9,304 bases of DNA from Pseudomonadota bacterium (GTDB lineage: Bacteria > Pseudomonadota > Alphaproteobacteria > Rhizobiales > Xanthobacteraceae). The DNA is taken from contig JAEZMT010000363.1 in the NCBI GenBank assembly GCA_023442085.1, forward strand, positions 1-9,304, in the 5' to 3' direction. Made by a program: the position numbers and the translations under genes. The notes under the pieces are model-generated. The model saw only the letters and a program-made list of their open reading frames with translations. It had not been told where the DNA came from and did not search any database. This document shows positions 1-6,100 of this stretch, one piece after another. The number at the start of each line of letters is the position of its first letter. Positions within the stretch are counted from its first letter, which is position 1.

Positions 1-629
1 GCCGGCAGGCCGATTCCGGTCAGATGGGCGGGTCGGACGGCCAGCGCGATGGCGGCCATCAGCGGCAGTGCAAGCAACAAGGCCCATGAGATCACCTGCC
101 AGCCGCCGAGTCGGCGCGAGAGCGTGGCGCCCTCCGCATATCCGAGGCCGCACACGATGACGGCGGTGATCATTAGAAGGTCGCCCAGTAGCGACCCGTC
201 CGCGCTGCGCGACATGGCGAAGCCCGCCACCGTTCCCGCGCCGAGGCAGGAGAATAGCCAGAAGGCCGGCTTCGGGCGCTCTCCGGCGCGCACCACGCCG
301 AAGATGGCGGTCGCGAGGGGCAAAAGGCCGATGAAGACGATGGAGTGGGCTGCAGTGATCTGTTGAAGGGCGAGGCCGGTGAGCAGCGGAAACCCGATCA
401 CCACGCCCAAGGCGACAATGGCGAGAGACAGGAGATCCCGGGGGTCCGGCCGTACCTGACGGAGACCCGCGAGGAACACGCCCCCGATGAGCGCCGCGAT
501 CACCGCCCGCGCGGAGGTCAGGAAGAGCGGCGAGAAATCGACGATGGCCAGGCGTGTCGCCGGCAGCGAGCCGCTGAAGATGACCACGCCGAGAAAACCA
601 CTGCCCCAGCCGGCTGCATTACGTTCCAT
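1..629 (-). CDS. EamA/DMT-family transporter, 3' end cut by window edge
   Basis: Reading the minus strand from an ATG at 629 gives an open frame of 209 codons that runs off the window at base 1, so the C-terminal third or so of a typical ~300-residue EamA protein is missing. The protein is very hydrophobic. It starts MERNAAGWGSGFL and shows about seven predicted membrane helices alternating with short charged loops. The first EamA repeat covers roughly residues 8-140 and the second begins near residue 150. The loop before helix 4 has the pattern LQQITAAHSIVF, typical of these drug/metabolite exporters. A GAGG lies four bases upstream of the ATG. The family exports amino acids, metabolites or drugs across the inner membrane, but the substrate cannot be read from sequence. 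The gene is divergent from a MocR-type regulator, a recurrent pairing (for example ycxC/ycxD of Bacillus), so that regulator probably controls it. Confidence 0.9.
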   Translation of the reverse strand, partial: MERNAAGWGSGFLGVVIFSGSLPATRLAIVDFSPLFLTSARAVIAALIGGVFLAGLRQVRPDPRDLLSLAIVALGVVIGFPLLTGLALQQITAAHSIVFIGLLPLATAIFGVVRAGERPKPAFWLFSCLGAGTVAGFAMSRSADGSLLGDLLMITAVIVCGLGYAEGATLSRRLGGWQVISWALLLALPLMAAIALAVRPAHLTGIGLP

Positions 630-688
630 GGTGCCTCGCTTTCGCGGCCCGCGATACGCCCGCGCGGGTGGTGCGAACAGGCACACCT

Positions 689-714
689 CCATACAATGCT
701 GCAGATCTGTATGG
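689..714. promoter_or_regulatory. Palindromic candidate operator in the divergent transporter/MocR gap
   Basis: Perfect 7-bp arms CCATACA (689-695) and TGTATGG (708-714) flank a central CTGCAG (699-704) on the same symmetry axis, so 20 of 26 bases are symmetric. The element is the most AT-rich part of a gap of about 100 bp in GC-rich DNA, and it ends 17 bases before the chosen GTG start of the MocR gene. TACAAT at 692-697 could serve as a -10 box for that gene, and no good -35 box is evident. A site overlapping the promoter fits autoregulation, which is common in MocR proteins. The symmetry is seen directly; binding is inferred. Confidence 0.5.
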
Positions 715-731
715 GTCACAGGAGCCACACA

Positions 732-2141
732 GTGGCGGTGTCGAAGCGCGCAAACACTCGAACAGAAGGGCTGATGCTGGAAATTCGCTCACGCATCAGC
801 GCGGGCATCCTCACGCCGGGCGGTCGCCTGCCCTCCGTCAGGCGGTTCGCTGCGGCCATGGGCGCCTCTCCATCGACGGTGGTGGAGGCTTACGATCGGC
901 TGGAGGCGGAAGGCGTCATCCGGGGCCGGCGCGGCTCCGGCTTCTATGTGACCGACGCCGGCCTGCCCCCGCGGGCTCCGACACGCATGGGTATCGCGGA
1001 GGCGGACGCGGCCCGCACGCCTGAAATCGATCCGTTCTGGGTGTCGAAGCAGTCGCTTGATGCCCAGCCATCTGTCCTCAAGCCCGGCTGCGGCTGGCTG
1101 CCGGATGACTGGATGCCGGTCGCTGCCTTGCGCAAAGGGTTGCGGACGCTCGCGCGTGCTGACGGCGCTCTGCTCACGGAATACGGCGGCACGCGGGGCC
1201 CGCTGGCGCTGCGCCGGCTGCTGCTGGCGCGGTTCGCGGAAGAGGGAATCGGTGCGAGCCTGGATCAGGTCATGCTGACCGGCTCGGGCACCCAGGCCAT
1301 CGATCTCGTCTGCCGCCTGCTCCTCCAGCCGGGTGATGCCGTGCTGGTGGACGACCCTTGCTACTTCAATTTCCAGGCGCTGCTGCGGGCGCATCCCGTG
1401 CGTGTCGTCAGCGTGCCCATGACCCCGTGGGGGCCCGAAGCGGAGGCGTTCGAGCGGGTGCTTCAGAAGGAGTCGCCCCGCCTCTACATCACCAATTCAG
1501 CGCTTCAAAATCCCACCGGCGCCACCCTCTCGCCCCAGACGGCGCATCGTCTTCTCACCCTCGCTCAGGCCCACGGGCTCACCATCGTCGAGGACGACAT
1601 CTTCGCCGATTTCGAGCCGTCCCTCTCTCCGCGCCTTGCCATCCTGGACGGCCTCAACCGGGTGATCCGCATCGGGAGCTTCTCGAAGACCCTCTCTTCG
1701 GCCGTCCGCTGCGGATACATCGCGGCGCGGCCGGAGTGGATCGAAGCATTGGCGGACCTTCAGATCGCCACCAGCTTCGGCGCGGTCAGTCCGGTCGCTG
1801 GCGAACTGGTGGCCGGCATCCTCGGCGGAGGCGGCTATCGCAAGCATATGGATGAGGTGCGCCATCGCCTGGCCCACGCCCGGATCGATGCTGCCGAGCA
1901 ACTCGGGCGGCTGGGCATCGTCCCGTGGCTGATGCCGCGCGGCGGGTTCTACCTATGGTGCCGACTGCCGGACGGGCTTGATTCTGCGACCATCGCGCAG
2001 CACTGCCGGAACGACGAGGTGATCCTCGCCCCCGGGAACGTCTTCAGCGTCGCCCAGTCCGCCGGCGCCTTCCTGCGCTTTAACGTTGCCCAGATGGGCG
2101 ATCCGCGCGTCCTCGCATGCTTGGCCCGGGCCATGGGATGA
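732..2141 (+). CDS. MocR-type transcriptional regulator: GntR winged helix fused to aminotransferase-like domain
   Basis: This 469-residue protein has the two-part MocR/PdxR/GabR architecture. Residues ~15-75 form a GntR winged helix, with PGGRLPSVRRFAA, the recognition segment SPSTVVEAYDRLEAEG and the wing GRRGSGFYV. Residues ~110-465 form a fold-type I PLP-binding domain with N260 in NPTG, the aspartates D288-D289 in EDDIF and the probable Schiff-base lysine K319 in SFSKTL. The tyrosine that follows the aspartate pair in GabR is replaced here by isoleucine (I290). I chose GTG 732 because AGGAG lies at 720-724 with seven-base spacing. In-frame ATGs at 696 and 711 fall inside the palindromic operator candidate and lack a clear ribosome site, and ATG 774 would trim the first helix. 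The reading frame stays open far upstream, but that part is antisense to the transporter and not credible. Such proteins use the aminotransferase domain as a sensor of PLP or an amino compound rather than as an enzyme. The divergent exporter gene is the likely target; the effector is unknown. Confidence 0.93.
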   Translation: MAVSKRANTRTEGLMLEIRSRISAGILTPGGRLPSVRRFAAAMGASPSTVVEAYDRLEAEGVIRGRRGSGFYVTDAGLPPRAPTRMGIAEADAARTPEIDPFWVSKQSLDAQPSVLKPGCGWLPDDWMPVAALRKGLRTLARADGALLTEYGGTRGPLALRRLLLARFAEEGIGASLDQVMLTGSGTQAIDLVCRLLLQPGDAVLVDDPCYFNFQALLRAHPVRVVSVPMTPWGPEAEAFERVLQKESPRLYITNSALQNPTGATLSPQTAHRLLTLAQAHGLTIVEDDIFADFEPSLSPRLAILDGLNRVIRIGSFSKTLSSAVRCGYIAARPEWIEALADLQIATSFGAVSPVAGELVAGILGGGGYRKHMDEVRHRLAHARIDAAEQLGRLGIVPWLMPRGGFYLWCRLPDGLDSATIAQHCRNDEVILAPGNVFSVAQSAGAFLRFNVAQMGDPRVLACLARAMG

Positions 2142-2196
2142 GACCTCCGGCGGCGCGATCAGGCTTTGGGATTCTCGGCAATGATCGGGACTGAAA

Positions 2197-2288
2197 TGGC
2201 GGAGACGGAGGGATTCGAACCCTCGAGACCCTTTTGGGGGTCTGCTCATTTAGCAAACGAGTGCCTTCAGCCTCTCGGCCACGTCTCC
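2197..2288 (-). tRNA. tRNA-Ser (anticodon GCU), CCA encoded
   Basis: The minus strand folds as a class II tRNA. The acceptor arms GGAGACG (2288-2282) and CGTCTCC (2207-2201) pair perfectly, with discriminator G at 2200 and an encoded CCA at 2199-2197. The anticodon stem CTCGT/ATGAG encloses the loop TTGCTAA, whose anticodon GCT (2254-2252) reads AGC/AGU serine codons. A long variable arm (AGACCC pairing with GGGTCT) and a T arm GAGGG-TTCGAAT-CCCTC complete the serine-type structure. It follows the DUF6165 gene by 48 bp and is convergent with the MocR gene. No repeat of its 3' end or integrase gene is visible, so there is no sign that it served as an attachment site. Confidence 0.97.
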
Positions 2289-2336
2289 AACGCCCCTTCC
2301 TATGCCGGACCCTCCGGCCCAATGCAAGCCGCCGGC
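2289..2336 (-). promoter_or_regulatory. Short spacer before tRNA-Ser: possible tRNA promoter and small hairpin
   Basis: On the minus strand a TTGCAT is followed after 17 bases by CATAGG, a weak match to a -35/-10 pair that would start transcription just ahead of the tRNA. The same stretch contains a perfect 6-bp hairpin, GCCGGA/TCCGGC with a 3-base loop (2304-2318). The hairpin lacks a following T-run, so it is not a convincing intrinsic terminator for the DUF6165 gene. Both readings are tentative, and cotranscription of the tRNA with the upstream gene is also possible. Confidence 0.25.
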
Positions 2337-2744
2337 TCACGAGCCCGGTCGGAAATGCAGCTTCTCCTCGACAATCGCCGAATTGGCCACCGCGTTGATG
2401 CGCCGCTTCAGTGCGGCTCGCAGGTCATTCTCACGGTAGACCGAGCGAGCAAGGGCGACGAAGTCCGCATCAAACCGCCCTTCTGCCTCTAGCGCGCGCA
2501 GGGCGTCTTCCACCTGCCAAAGGCGCGCGTTGACGGCGGCAAGGTCATCGGAGAGCGATCCGACGACTTCGGAGAGCCGATGCTCGTCCCGCAGCGCACA
2601 CAGGGCATCACGTTCCCGGCGGACATTTGCGGCGGTGGCGGGGTCCTTGGCGTGCGCCACCTTGATCTCCAGAATGGAAATCTTGTCGAAAAGCTCGCCC
2701 ACGGCGATCGGGGCGAGGATCAGGACAGGACCTGCGGCGGTCAC
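2337..2744 (-). CDS. DUF6165-type small protein coupled to the TPR-glycosyltransferase
   Basis: The GTG at 2744 overlaps the TGA of the upstream TPR-glycosyltransferase gene (GTGA, 4-bp overlap), the classic arrangement for translational coupling. The 135-residue product opens with a short hydrophobic stretch (VLILAPIAVGE) and then VGELFDKISILEIK. It continues with heptad-like charged helices (residues ~55-85) and ends with the conserved-looking ENDLRAALKRRIN and IVEEKLHF. It has no signal peptide or clear membrane segment, so it is probably cytosolic and largely helical. I associate the VGELFDKISILEIK pattern with DUF6165 from memory; the biochemical function is not known to me. The overlap suggests that it acts with or on the glycosyltransferase. 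The open frame continues upstream of the GTG, but that part is out of frame with the TPR gene and is a shadow. Confidence 0.85.
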   Translation of the reverse strand: MTAAGPVLILAPIAVGELFDKISILEIKVAHAKDPATAANVRRERDALCALRDEHRLSEVVGSLSDDLAAVNARLWQVEDALRALEAEGRFDADFVALARSVYRENDLRAALKRRINAVANSAIVEEKLHFRPGS

Positions 2745-4720
2745 CGCCTGCCCCCGCGCCGCCGCTCTGCGACCATTGCAGCGATCCTCGCGAAGAGGCC
2801 GGTGAAATCGCCGGAGGTGTCCTGCCGCATGAGGCTGAGGCTGGGATAAAGCGGCGTCGTCTGTCCCGAGCGGCCCCATCGCCACTCCGGAACCGCCTTG
2901 AGCGCCACGATGGCGGGGCGGTCCCGTGCACCGGCGAGGTGGGCGAGGGACGTGTCCGTGGTCACCACCAGATCGAGATGCTGGAGCAGCGCCGACGTGT
3001 CGAGATAAGCGCCGTCCCCATCCCAGTCCGGGCCGAGGCGATGGATCCTGCCAACGAACGGGCAGGCATCGAGTTGCTCCTCCCCGAAGCCCTGCTGAAG
3101 ACTGACGAGTTCCACCCCATCGAGAGCGGCCAGCGGCCCGAAGACATTGAGCGGCACCGACCGACCGATATCGACGGTCGGCGAAGGGTCCCCCTGCCAG
3201 GCAATTCCGACCGTGAAGCCGTCGGGTACGATCTCCCGCCACCGGGCGATGCGCTCAGGCTGGGCCGTGAGGTAGGGCGGCCTCGGCCAGGAGGCCGGAT
3301 CCGGCGCAACGAGGCGGGGCAGGCTCGAGAGGGGTGCCCAATAGACCCCGGGGACCCCGGTATCGATACCGGCGAGGTCGGTGATGACGGGCACACGCAC
3401 GTCGATACGCGACAGCAGCGGAGCAAGGCGTGGCTTCACCAGAAGGCGGGTTGGAATGCCCCGATCTGCCAACAGGCGGACGAGCCGCGCGTACTGGATG
3501 TGGTCGCCAATGCCCTGCTCCCCGAGAACGATCAGCAGATCGGGGGCAGCGCTGCCGTCCCAGCGGGCGAACGGCAGCGGCCGGTAGGGTGGCGGAAGGA
3601 AGGAGGAGCGCACCTCATAGCCGTCCCATCCGGCCGCCCAGCGCCCTTCGGCCAGATCATCACAGGCCACGATATAGCGCGCCATCGGCAAGGCCGGATC
3701 GAGGGACAGGGCCTTCTCGGCGAGGGCGCGGGCCTCGTAGGGATGATCCCCATCCATAAGAAGAGATGCTTTTGTCGTGAGCGCCGCCGCATCTTCCGGC
3801 GCCGCCGCCAGAGCGCGTTCGACGGCCTCCCGGGCGCCCCAGGGGTCCTTGAGTTCCCGCCGGACCTCGGCCAGTTCGCGCCAGATCGGGGCTGCATCCG
3901 GCAACCGCGCGACCGCCTTCTCGGCTGCCGCCAGCGCCGCGGACCGGTTCCCCAGCTGCCGGTCGGTCCGGATGAGAGCCGCCTGGAACTGCGCTACATC
4001 GGGAGCGAGGCTCGCCGCCTCGGCAAAGGCGGCGCGTGCACCGGTCAAGTTGGCCTGGCCCGCGAGCCCCTGCCCTTTCAGAAAATGCGCATCGGCGAGC
4101 TTCGGCGACAGACGCAGCGCGGCGTCTGCGGCCTCCGCCGCCTCCGTGAAGCGGCCGAGTTCCAGCAATGTGCCGGCACGCGACAGGTGATGCCGCGGAT
4201 CGCGCGGTTCGAGCTTCACCAACCGATCGCAATCCACCAGCGCCTCGTCGGATCGACCAAGCCGGGACAACGCGACCGCGCGATTGCCCAGCGCGTGGAC
4301 CGACACCCCGTCGATCTCCAGCACGCGGTCGTAGCGGGCCACGGCCTCTTCCAACCGGTTCAGCCGCGCCAGAGTGTTGGCGGTGAGGTAGTGGGCTTCC
4401 GAAAGGCCGGGGTCCAGCTCGGCGGATTTCTCGAACGCACCGAGGGCGCGGTCCCACTTTTCCTCGGCCTGATACACCGCGCCCATGATGAGCTGGGCGT
4501 GCGGATTGGTCTTGTGCGAATCCCGCGCCTTGCGGGCGACGGCGTGGGCTTCCTTCGGCCGTCCGGACTGGAGAAGCGCCAGCGTCAGGAGGCGTGCCGC
4601 CTCAAAGGAAGTGGGGGCATCGCGCAGGACGGCACGATAGAGGGGGATCGCCTGATCGAGGCGCCCCTCCCGGTGCAGCGCGCCCGCGCGGGCGAGATCA
4701 GCCCGGAAATCCTTCTGCAT
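2741..4720 (-). CDS. TPR-repeat protein with C-terminal GT9/GT41-like glycosyltransferase domain
   Basis: Residues ~5-345 of this 659-residue protein are about ten tandem TPR units of ~34 residues. Each has the helix-turn-helix spacing with small residues, and several end in ALxLxP, as in AALRLSPKLADAHFLKGQGLA. A linker, EGRWAAGWDGYEVR, leads to a Rossmann-type domain with the signature GEQGIGD (400-406), then GIAWQGDPSPTVDIGRS (505-521), TTDTSLAHLAGA (587-598), PEWRWG (611-616) and PLYPSLSLMRQ (623-633). These are standard landmarks of bacterial TPR-glycosyltransferases related to GT9 heptosyltransferases and SPINDLY/OGT-like enzymes. No signal peptide is present, so it is likely cytosolic. 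Donor and acceptor are unknown; a protein or surface polysaccharide acceptor recruited by the TPRs is inferred. I chose ATG 4720, preceded by a G-run; a TTG at 4732 is a weaker option. Its stop overlaps the DUF6165 start, so the two form a unit. Confidence 0.92.
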   Translation of the reverse strand: MQKDFRADLARAGALHREGRLDQAIPLYRAVLRDAPTSFEAARLLTLALLQSGRPKEAHAVARKARDSHKTNPHAQLIMGAVYQAEEKWDRALGAFEKSAELDPGLSEAHYLTANTLARLNRLEEAVARYDRVLEIDGVSVHALGNRAVALSRLGRSDEALVDCDRLVKLEPRDPRHHLSRAGTLLELGRFTEAAEAADAALRLSPKLADAHFLKGQGLAGQANLTGARAAFAEAASLAPDVAQFQAALIRTDRQLGNRSAALAAAEKAVARLPDAAPIWRELAEVRRELKDPWGAREAVERALAAAPEDAAALTTKASLLMDGDHPYEARALAEKALSLDPALPMARYIVACDDLAEGRWAAGWDGYEVRSSFLPPPYRPLPFARWDGSAAPDLLIVLGEQGIGDHIQYARLVRLLADRGIPTRLLVKPRLAPLLSRIDVRVPVITDLAGIDTGVPGVYWAPLSSLPRLVAPDPASWPRPPYLTAQPERIARWREIVPDGFTVGIAWQGDPSPTVDIGRSVPLNVFGPLAALDGVELVSLQQGFGEEQLDACPFVGRIHRLGPDWDGDGAYLDTSALLQHLDLVVTTDTSLAHLAGARDRPAIVALKAVPEWRWGRSGQTTPLYPSLSLMRQDTSGDFTGLFARIAAMVAERRRGGRR

Positions 4721-4784
4721 CGCGCCCCCCAATGGCGTTGTGGTCCGTGCGCGAGCCCGCGTGAACGACGCTTCGGTTTCGCCG

Positions 4785-5498
4785 TCAGGAGCGGGCGCGC
4801 TGGCCGAACAGGATGCTCTGGGCGTCCTTGTCCTTGGCGAGGTCGTGCTTTGCGCGCTCCTCCTGGTTCACCGCAAGGCCGCGCTGCACGGCAGGGCGCT
4901 CGAGCATGCGTTCCAGCCAGGCCTTGAAATGGGGGAACTCGTCGATGTGCTGGCCCTGCCGCTCCCACAGCTTCGCCCAGCCGATGCAGGCGATGTCGGC
5001 GATGGAATATTCGCCCGCGAGATACTCCCGGTCCTTCAGGCGCGTGTTCATGACGCCGTAGAGCCGGTGGACCTCGTTGGTGTAGCGCTCGACCGCGTAG
5101 GGGATTTTCTCCGGCGCATAGATGCGGAAGTGATGCGCCTGCCCGGCCATGGGGCCGAGGCCGCCCATCTGCCAGAACAGCCACTGCTCCACCTCGACCC
5201 GCTTGCGCTCGTCAGAAGGGTAGAAGAGCCCGGTCTTGCGGCCGAGATACTGGAGGATGGCGCCCGACTCGAACACCGAGATCGGCGCGCCACCGGGGCC
5301 GTCGGGATCGACGATGGCGGGCATCTTGTTGTTGGGGGAGATGGCGAGGAAGTCGGGCTGGAACTGGTCGCCCTTGCCGATGTTCACGAGCTTCACCTCA
5401 TAGGGAAGCCCGCACTCCTCGAGCATGATGCTGATCTTGTAGCCGTTTGGCGTCGGCCAATAATAAAGCTCGATTGGCGAAGACTGAACTGCGGCCAT
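4785..5498 (-). CDS. Nu-class glutathione transferase (YfcG/YghU type)
   Basis: This 237-residue protein closely follows E. coli YfcG in pattern. The N-terminal thioredoxin-like half has YYWPTPNGYKISIMLEE with T16 and N18 (the TPNG motif that binds the glutathione thiol in nu-class enzymes), the cis-proline motif SPNNKMPAIVD (54-64) and FESGAILQYL (76-85). The helical C-terminal half carries QWLFWQMGGLGPMAGQAHHF and EYSIADIACIGW. Nu-class enzymes bind two glutathiones or glutathione disulfide and act as disulfide-bond reductases and organic peroxidases in the cytosol. The first two codons after the ribosome site are ATGATG; GGAGG (5508-5504) sits five bases before the second, so I used 5498 rather than 5501. 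Flanking gaps of 116 bp upstream and 64 bp downstream suggest its own promoter, although no consensus boxes stand out. Substrate is not predictable. Confidence 0.95.
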   Translation of the reverse strand: MAAVQSSPIELYYWPTPNGYKISIMLEECGLPYEVKLVNIGKGDQFQPDFLAISPNNKMPAIVDPDGPGGAPISVFESGAILQYLGRKTGLFYPSDERKRVEVEQWLFWQMGGLGPMAGQAHHFRIYAPEKIPYAVERYTNEVHRLYGVMNTRLKDREYLAGEYSIADIACIGWAKLWERQGQHIDEFPHFKAWLERMLERPAVQRGLAVNQEERAKHDLAKDKDAQSILFGQRARS

Positions 5499-5501
5499 CA
5501 T

Positions 5502-5614
5502 GCCCTCCCTGCGGCCTGTGCCGCCGCTCCGGTAAGAGGTAGACACCGCCCGGTGCCGGGGCAAGGGGCAAGCACGGAAGCGGCACCGCACCCGGCAGCG
5601 AAAGGCCTTGGCGC
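5502..5614. other. Intergenic gap between GNAT and GST genes
   Basis: This gap of about 113 bp separates the GNAT stop from the GST start. It holds the GST ribosome site (GGAGG at 5508-5504) and GC-rich short self-complementary stretches with loops too small to be stable hairpins. I see no T-run terminator, coding frame or clear promoter, although the size makes a GST promoter likely. Confidence 0.4.
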
Positions 5615-6100
5615 TTAGCTTAGGGCGATCTTGAAGCCCTCGTGGGAGTTCGCGAATCCGAGGCGGCGATAGAATCGGTGCGCGTCGGTCCGCCGCTTGC
5701 CGGAAGTGAGCGAGAGCGTGGCCGCACCCGCGGCCGTGGCCTTTTCCATGGCAACCCGCACCATGGCCTCGCCGATGCGCCGGCCGCGCAGGGTCGCGTC
5801 CACCTGCACCGCCTCAAGCAATGCGCGCCTTGCTCCCAGTCCCGGCAGGCTGGTCACCACCACAAGCTGGAACGTGCCCACGACCCGCCCTTCGAGTTCA
5901 GCGACATAGAGCTGCGCCCGAGGATCGGCAGCGATGTCGGCGAAGGCCGCGCGATAAGCTCCGCCGGCCTCCGGCGCGGTGGTGTCGCCATGGCCGCCGA
6001 GGGCGTCGGCGGCGAACAGCGCCACGAGGGCGGGCAGATCGCCCTCCCGGGCCTCGCGGATGACGAGACCGCCGGGGCCGGGCTCTGGCGTTACCGGCAC
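5615..6100 (-). CDS. GNAT-family N-acetyltransferase overlapping the GT39 gene
   Basis: This 161-residue single-domain GNAT protein begins the fold at GLVIREAREGDLPALVALF (11-29). Strands LYVAELEGRVVGTFQLVVV (64-82) precede motif A, VQVDATLRGRRIGEAMVRVAMEKA, in which LRGRRIG (104-110) is the acetyl-CoA pyrophosphate loop. Motif B is HRFYRRLGF (141-149). The start is uncertain. GTG 6100 gives a natural 11-residue lead, but its ribosome site is weak. It overlaps the stop of the GT39 gene (TAA at 6091-6093) by 10 bp, which points to translational coupling. A GTG at 6175 would add an improbable proline-rich extension lying inside the other gene. The acceptor is unknown. GNATs with this compact build acetylate small amines or protein N-termini, and the gene neighbour makes a sugar- or envelope-related amine possible but unproven. 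Confidence 0.9.
   Translation of the reverse strand: MPVTPEPGPGGLVIREAREGDLPALVALFAADALGGHGDTTAPEAGGAYRAAFADIAADPRAQLYVAELEGRVVGTFQLVVVTSLPGLGARRALLEAVQVDATLRGRRIGEAMVRVAMEKATAAGAATLSLTSGKRRTDAHRFYRRLGFANSHEGFKIALS

Noticed and set aside
345..731. N-terminal extension of the MocR frame by about 129 codons.
   Set aside because: It is antisense to the transporter gene, shows low-complexity charged sequence and no GntR homology, and a good ribosome site precedes GTG 732.
2197..2288. tRNA-Ser as an integration site for a mobile element.
   Set aside because: No integrase gene, no direct repeat of the tRNA 3' end and no change in gene character are visible on either side.
2304..2318. Hairpin GCCGGA/TCCGGC as an intrinsic terminator after the DUF6165 gene.
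   Set aside because: The stem is only 6 bp and no T-run follows on the minus strand; it is kept only as a weak note in the tRNA spacer.
2741..4720. TPR protein as the TtpA-type periplasmic partner genetically linked to EipB in Brucella.
   Set aside because: It lacks a signal peptide and carries a glycosyltransferase domain, unlike a secreted TPR protein.
2939..4927. A 662-codon open frame on the plus strand opposite the TPR-glycosyltransferase gene.
   Set aside because: Its composition is rich in Arg, Gly and Pro with no domain pattern, while the minus strand gives clear TPR and glycosyltransferase motifs. Long antisense frames are expected in GC-rich genes.
5530..5575. Short CCCGG/CCGGG and CACCG/CGGTG pairings as a terminator or operator before the GST gene.
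   Set aside because: Their loops are only two bases and they compete with each other in GC-rich sequence; there is no T-run.
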